Assembly (NCBI GenBank): GCA_046481785.1 | Contig: JAWOJF010000347.1 | Span: forward strand, 1-44,676 | Direction of reading: 5' to 3' | DNA: 44,676 nt | Source of the DNA: JAWOJF01 sp046481785 | Lineage (GTDB): Bacteria; Bacteroidota; Ignavibacteria; Ignavibacteriales; Ignavibacteriaceae | Part shown: in pieces, positions 41,347-44,676 of the stretch | Layout: the number at the start of each line of letters is the position of its first letter | How positions within the stretch are numbered: position 1 is the first letter of the stretch | The notes under the pieces: generated by a model | The model's input: only the letters and a program-made list of their open reading frames with translations | Databases searched by the model: none | Told to the model about the DNA's origin: nothing | Position numbers and translations under genes: made by a program

Positions 41347-41454
41347 TTTCGAACCTGTTAACCTTCCCGACTCTCAAGTCGGGACGCGATGAATCGGGCT
41401 TCGTATGACTACGCCCTGATAAATCGAGTTCCGCTTTGCGGAACTACGCCCGGA
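41347..41454 (-). pseudogene. Decayed tandem tRNA-Pro-like copies
   Basis: Upstream of tRNA-Pro two degraded versions of its 5' half recur on the minus strand. The nearer one reads GGGCGTAGTCATACGAAGC, then CCGATTCATCGCG, an anticodon-arm-like hairpin CCCGAC/GTCGGG with a TTGAGA loop, and a T-loop-like AGGTTCGAA; no matching 3' acceptor strand exists. The farther one keeps only CGGGCGTAGTTCCGC followed by a GCGGAAC hairpin and TCGATTTATC. Neither can fold as a working tRNA. The remaining 41455-41812, up to fni, holds only a weak promoter-like site. Confidence 0.55.
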
Positions 41455-41753
41455 TATCTTTATAGTTCAAATTTATTAAAGAACAATGCTTGTTAAACCT
41501 TTACTTATCCTTTATTAACTGATCTATGCTATAATTATTTATGATAAGAATTCTTAATCAGCTAGTTAAAAGATGTAAATGTTAATAAAAATCAGACTTT
41601 AAATATATGGGTTATAGATAAAAAAAACAATCTTTGTACTTATAAAAGAGAAAGTTTGCAAAAATTAATTCACGTGGTACTTATTAGTCACATTATGGCA
41701 CCATCAAATTATACCCCGGATTCATTTATTGATATGCGCAAATAAGGAATATT

Positions 41754-41781
41754 TTGGAATTTTTAATATCTTAGTTAAATA
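41754..41781 (+). promoter_or_regulatory. Possible promoter of the fni operon
   Basis: TTGGAA (41754-41759) and TAAATA (41776-41781) with a 16-bp spacer, 31 bp before the fni ATG. Moderate match in an AT-rich stretch. Confidence 0.3.
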
Positions 41782-41812
41782 TTTTAGAAAATTGTTGCAT
41801 TAAAACTGATTT

Positions 41813-42859
41813 ATGCCTGAAAATCCCAATTTAACCCCTCAAAGAAAGAAAGAGCATATTGAAATATGCCTTACTGATGATGCTGCATTCAGGAATAAGA
41901 CAAATGGTTTTGAAAAATACGATTTCCTCCATTGTGCAATAACCGAAGTTGATATTTCAAGTATAAACTTCGAGACAATATTTTTAGCTAAAAAAATCAG
42001 CTACCCGTTTCTTATTTCGTGTATGACAGGCGGAGCAGCCGAATCGGAAAATATAAACTCCCGGTTAGCTGAAGCCGCCGGTAATTTAAATATACCGCTG
42101 GGTGTCGGGAGTCAAAGACAGGCACTTGAGAATAAGAATTTCCACAATACTTATAAAACTATCAGGGTTAAAGCTCCGCAAATTCCCATATTAGGAAATA
42201 TAGGAGCCTCTCAGATAGTTAAAATGAAATCGTTTGATGAAGTTAAGTACCTTGTTGATCTGGTTGAAGCTGATGCTATGGCTATACACATTAACCCTGT
42301 GCAGGAGCTTATACAGAAAAACGGCGAACCATTTTTTGAGGGACTTCTTAAATCAATCGGGCAGCTTGTTAAAGACATTGATGTTCCTGTTATTGCAAAG
42401 GAAGTGGGTGCGGGTATATCCAGGGATGCAGCAAAAAAATTGATTGAAGCCGGAGTGCAGGGAATAGATGTAGCCGGAGCAGGCGGAACAAGCTGGTCAG
42501 GGGTGGAAATAATAAGGAATAAAAATAATGCATCCTCTGAGTTCTGGGATTGGGGTATTCCTACTTCATATTGCCTCCGGACTATTAATGAACTGAAAAG
42601 CAGATACGACTTTACTCTTATAGGTTCCGGCGGAATTAATAGTGCATTTGATGCTGCAAAGGCTTTTGCTCTTGGTGCTGATATTACTGCTTCCGCAAGA
42701 ATAATATTGCAGGAGCTCCATAAATCAGGACCTGACGGCGTTCAGCAGTTGATAACAGGCTGGTTTGAAATCATTAGGAAAGTAATGTTCCTAACAGGTT
42801 CCGGCACGCTTAAGGAATTAAGAAAAAATAAATTAGTTAAAAAGGAAGAGTTTCATTGA
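41813..42859 (+). CDS. fni: Type 2 isopentenyl-diphosphate isomerase
   Basis: FMN-dependent enzyme of 348 residues that interconverts isopentenyl and dimethylallyl diphosphate. It has the type 2 signatures ISCMTGGAAESENINSRLAE, LGVGSQRQAL, ILGNIGASQI, AMAIHINPVQELIQKNGEP followed by F, VIAKEVGAGISRDAAK and GIDVAGAGGTSWSGVE. It is distinct from the Nudix-type Idi. The stop overlaps the start of the prenyl synthase gene (TGATG), so the two are coupled steps of isoprenoid synthesis. Confidence 0.95.
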   Translation: MPENPNLTPQRKKEHIEICLTDDAAFRNKTNGFEKYDFLHCAITEVDISSINFETIFLAKKISYPFLISCMTGGAAESENINSRLAEAAGNLNIPLGVGSQRQALENKNFHNTYKTIRVKAPQIPILGNIGASQIVKMKSFDEVKYLVDLVEADAMAIHINPVQELIQKNGEPFFEGLLKSIGQLVKDIDVPVIAKEVGAGISRDAAKKLIEAGVQGIDVAGAGGTSWSGVEIIRNKNNASSEFWDWGIPTSYCLRTINELKSRYDFTLIGSGGINSAFDAAKAFALGADITASARIILQELHKSGPDGVQQLITGWFEIIRKVMFLTGSGTLKELRKNKLVKKEEFH

Positions 42860-43845
42860 TGGGGGAGGCTAAATTTACAGCTCTTTTTGAAAAAGAGAGA
42901 AAAAAAGTAGAAAAAATATTGAAAGCGGCTTTAAAGAACCGGAAACCGTTTTCATTGTACAAACCTTCTGCTTATATTATGGAAAGCGGAGGTAAACGTT
43001 TAAGACCGCTGCTTGTACTTCTTTCAGCTAAGGCCACAGGCGGTAGTTTTAATAAAGCATATAACGCGGCAGCGGCAGTTGAATTGCTCCATAATTTTAC
43101 TCTTGTTCATGATGATATTATGGATAATGCCGATAAACGCAGAGGGCTGCTTACTCTTCATAAGAAATATGATTTAAGCACAGCAATACTTGCAGGAGAC
43201 AGTCTGCTTTCTGTTGCTTATGAGTTCCTTCTGAGGGATTGTAACGGTAACTCAAAATCAATTATTTCTTCTTTTACCAAAGGTCTTGTAGAAGTTTGTG
43301 AAGGGCAAAGCCTCGATAAGGAATTCGAAACTCTTAAAGAAGTTACTATAAAAGAGTATCTTCTGATGATCAAAAAGAAAACTGCAGCAATGGCAGAAAT
43401 GTGTTGTGCAATTGGTGCGGAACTTGGAGGCGGAAGTAAACGGGAAATAAAAGCACTATCAGATTTTGGCAAAAATATCGGAATTGCATTTCAAATTCAG
43501 GATGACCTTCTTGATATTCTGGGTAATGAAAATGAGTTTGGTAAAGTTCCCGGCGGAGACCTGATTGAAGGAAAGAAAACATACCTTTTCCTTAAAGCTT
43601 TTGCAAAAGCTTCCGGAACAGATAAAAAAAATCTGGTAAAAGTAGTAGAACAAAAAGGAATTAAAAAAGATAAAGTAAATTATTATAAGCTTTTATATGA
43701 AAGACTTGGGGTAACGGATGATGCTGAAAAAGATATCAGGAGATATTCCCGTAAAGCAATAAATTCGTTAAAAATATTAAAAAATTCTGAGGACAGGAGT
43801 ATATTTACCTGGCTTGCAGATTCTCTAATCAGACGAACTAAATAA
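42859..43845 (+). CDS. Polyprenyl (farnesyl/geranylgeranyl-type) diphosphate synthase
   Basis: A 328-residue trans-prenyltransferase that condenses isopentenyl diphosphate with allylic diphosphates. The first Asp-rich motif is LVHDDIMDNADKRRG, the second FQIQDDLLDILGNENEFGKV followed by PGGDLIEGKKTYL; ESGGKRLRPLLVLLSA is the N-terminal substrate site. Phe is at position -5 before the first motif, which tends to favour shorter C15-C20 products, but chain length cannot be fixed from sequence. The ATG at 42859 overlaps the fni stop; a TTG one codon earlier is an alternative. The TAA stop overlaps the HPr start. Confidence 0.92.
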   Translation: MGEAKFTALFEKERKKVEKILKAALKNRKPFSLYKPSAYIMESGGKRLRPLLVLLSAKATGGSFNKAYNAAAAVELLHNFTLVHDDIMDNADKRRGLLTLHKKYDLSTAILAGDSLLSVAYEFLLRDCNGNSKSIISSFTKGLVEVCEGQSLDKEFETLKEVTIKEYLLMIKKKTAAMAEMCCAIGAELGGGSKREIKALSDFGKNIGIAFQIQDDLLDILGNENEFGKVPGGDLIEGKKTYLFLKAFAKASGTDKKNLVKVVEQKGIKKDKVNYYKLLYERLGVTDDAEKDIRRYSRKAINSLKILKNSEDRSIFTWLADSLIRRTK

Positions 43846-44111
43846 TGATTGAAAAAACCGTAAAGATTGTGAACAAGGCAGGAATGCATACAAGGCCTGC
43901 TGCTACTATTGTAAAACTGGCATCAAAATATAAATGTGATTTTTATATTGCTAAAGATGGGCTTAATATTAACGGAAAAAGCATTATTGGCGTAATGACA
44001 CTGGCGGCAGAAATGGGTTCTGAAGTAATCCTTTCTTTTGATGGTGAGGATGAAAATGAAGCTGCTGCTGAAATAGTTGATTATTTTAACAGGGGGTTTG
44101 ACGAAGTTTGA
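43845..44111 (+). CDS. ptsH: HPr phosphocarrier protein
   Basis: An 88-residue PTS phosphocarrier. The phosphorylated His15 is in KAGMHTRPAATIVKLASKY, and the regulatory Ser46 region is NGKSIIGVMTLAAEMGSE, of the type phosphorylated by HPr kinase. It accepts phosphate from enzyme I, encoded just downstream. It overlaps the prenyl synthase stop (TAATG) and the enzyme I start (TTGA). No sugar permease (EII) or HPr kinase gene is in the window. Confidence 0.95.
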   Translation: MIEKTVKIVNKAGMHTRPAATIVKLASKYKCDFYIAKDGLNINGKSIIGVMTLAAEMGSEVILSFDGEDENEAAAEIVDYFNRGFDEV

Positions 44112-44676
44112 AAAGTTTTAAAAACATATTAAATGTAGCTCAGAATAAAATTGCCGGCATCGCCGCCGCTCCCGGAATTGTAATTGGGGAAGTATATCTT
44201 TTTACTAAAGAAAAAATTGAAATTAATGACAGCATTATAACTGATATTGAAGATGCAAAAAATAGTTTTCATGAGGCATTAAAGAAATCTAAAAAAGAGC
44301 TGACTAAAATATTTGCAATTGCCAAAGAAAAAATGGAAGCAACCCGTGCTTCTATTTTTGAAGCGCAAATGATGATTCTTGATGATCCCGTTTTAATTGG
44401 AAATATTCTTAGCAGAATAGATAAAGAAAAAAGACTGCCTGAATACATTGTTGATGATGAAATTTCAAAATACCAGGACCTGATGCGGCTTGCTGATGAG
44501 CCTTATATGAATGAACGAGCACATGATATTGAGGATATAAAAAACAGGATAATCAGAAACCTGCAGAAAAAAAGATGGATATCAAAAATTAAAAATGATG
44601 CAATTGTAGTAAGTGATACTCTTTCTCCGGCTGATACAATCCTTTTTTCCAGATGCAATGTTAAAGGGTTTGTTAC
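44108..44676 (+). CDS. ptsI: PTS enzyme I (phosphoenolpyruvate-protein phosphotransferase), partial
   Basis: N-terminal part (about 189 residues) of enzyme I, which takes phosphate from phosphoenolpyruvate and passes it to HPr. The start is a TTG at 44108 overlapping the HPr TGA. The opening KIAGIAAAPGIVIGEVYLF is the usual enzyme I N-terminus, and EAQMMILDDPVLIG together with NERAHDIEDIKNRI belong to the HPr-binding helical domain. The active-site His and the PEP-binding domain lie beyond the right edge of the window, so it is cut by the window and not broken. Confidence 0.93.
   Translation, partial: MKSFKNILNVAQNKIAGIAAAPGIVIGEVYLFTKEKIEINDSIITDIEDAKNSFHEALKKSKKELTKIFAIAKEKMEATRASIFEAQMMILDDPVLIGNILSRIDKEKRLPEYIVDDEISKYQDLMRLADEPYMNERAHDIEDIKNRIIRNLQKKRWISKIKNDAIVVSDTLSPADTILFSRCNVKGFV

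Overview
The window is an A+T-rich bacterial chromosome segment. Gene content and style point to the Bacteroidota/Chlorobiota side of the tree, most likely an Ignavibacteria-like organism; this is inference, as no rRNA is present. Pointers are the S23 four-helix-bundle cassette, the RAYT gene with its own palindromes, palindromic repeats that run into coding ends, paired LolC/E-like permeases, an M43 lipoprotein protease, a TonB receptor and frequent TTG starts. Four promoter-like sites follow TTGAnn-17-TAnnnT (nuoA, alr, the TonB receptor and the nitrate operon).

Layout. 1-2982 (minus): nuoA-nuoB-nuoC-nuoD of complex I, split between nuoC and nuoD by an S23 gene with AT-rich terminal inverted repeats. 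2983-3720: a 738-bp repeat cluster. 3721-7643 (plus): alanine racemase, an unknown helical protein, mannose-1-phosphate guanylyltransferase, then a RAYT transposase with three palindromes. 7642-8384 (minus): two small Cys-rich proteins. 8662-10865 (plus): NAD-type isocitrate/isopropylmalate dehydrogenase and an MFS exporter. 10862-11845 (minus): M43 metalloprotease. 12008-13018: tRNA-dihydrouridine synthase. 13250-18025: TonB receptor, YfiR/DUF4154 protein and a CHASE8-like/HAMP/PAS histidine kinase. 18107-21784: NrnA phosphoesterase, leucyl aminopeptidase and MoeB-rhodanese. 22257-37553: a 13-gene nitrate assimilation and molybdenum-cofactor operon behind a structured 470-nt leader. 37564-40747 (minus): a LolCDE-like ABC system. 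40823-41306 (minus): tRNAs Glu, His, Arg and Pro, with decayed tRNA-like copies beyond. 41813-44676 (plus): type 2 IPP isomerase, polyprenyl synthase, HPr and a partial PTS enzyme I, all overlapping at start and stop codons.

The most interesting block is the nitrate island. It encodes nitrate uptake (NarK type), a 1172-residue nitrate reductase fused to an FAD reductase and a BFD-type iron-sulfur module, nitrite reductase NirB/NirD, and a HemD for the siroheme precursor. With MoeB just upstream it also holds the whole path to bis-MGD (MoaA, a MoaC-MoaB fusion, MoaD, MoaE, MoeA, MobA). Within it is a 480-residue protein that looks like a siroheme nitrite/sulfite reductase scaffold without its cofactor cysteines, carrying a C-terminal rubredoxin. 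It is the best candidate here for an undescribed electron-transfer component. The leader RNA upstream, with a hexaloop hairpin, a terminator-like hairpin and a 10-bp long-range pairing, is the best candidate for undescribed regulation.
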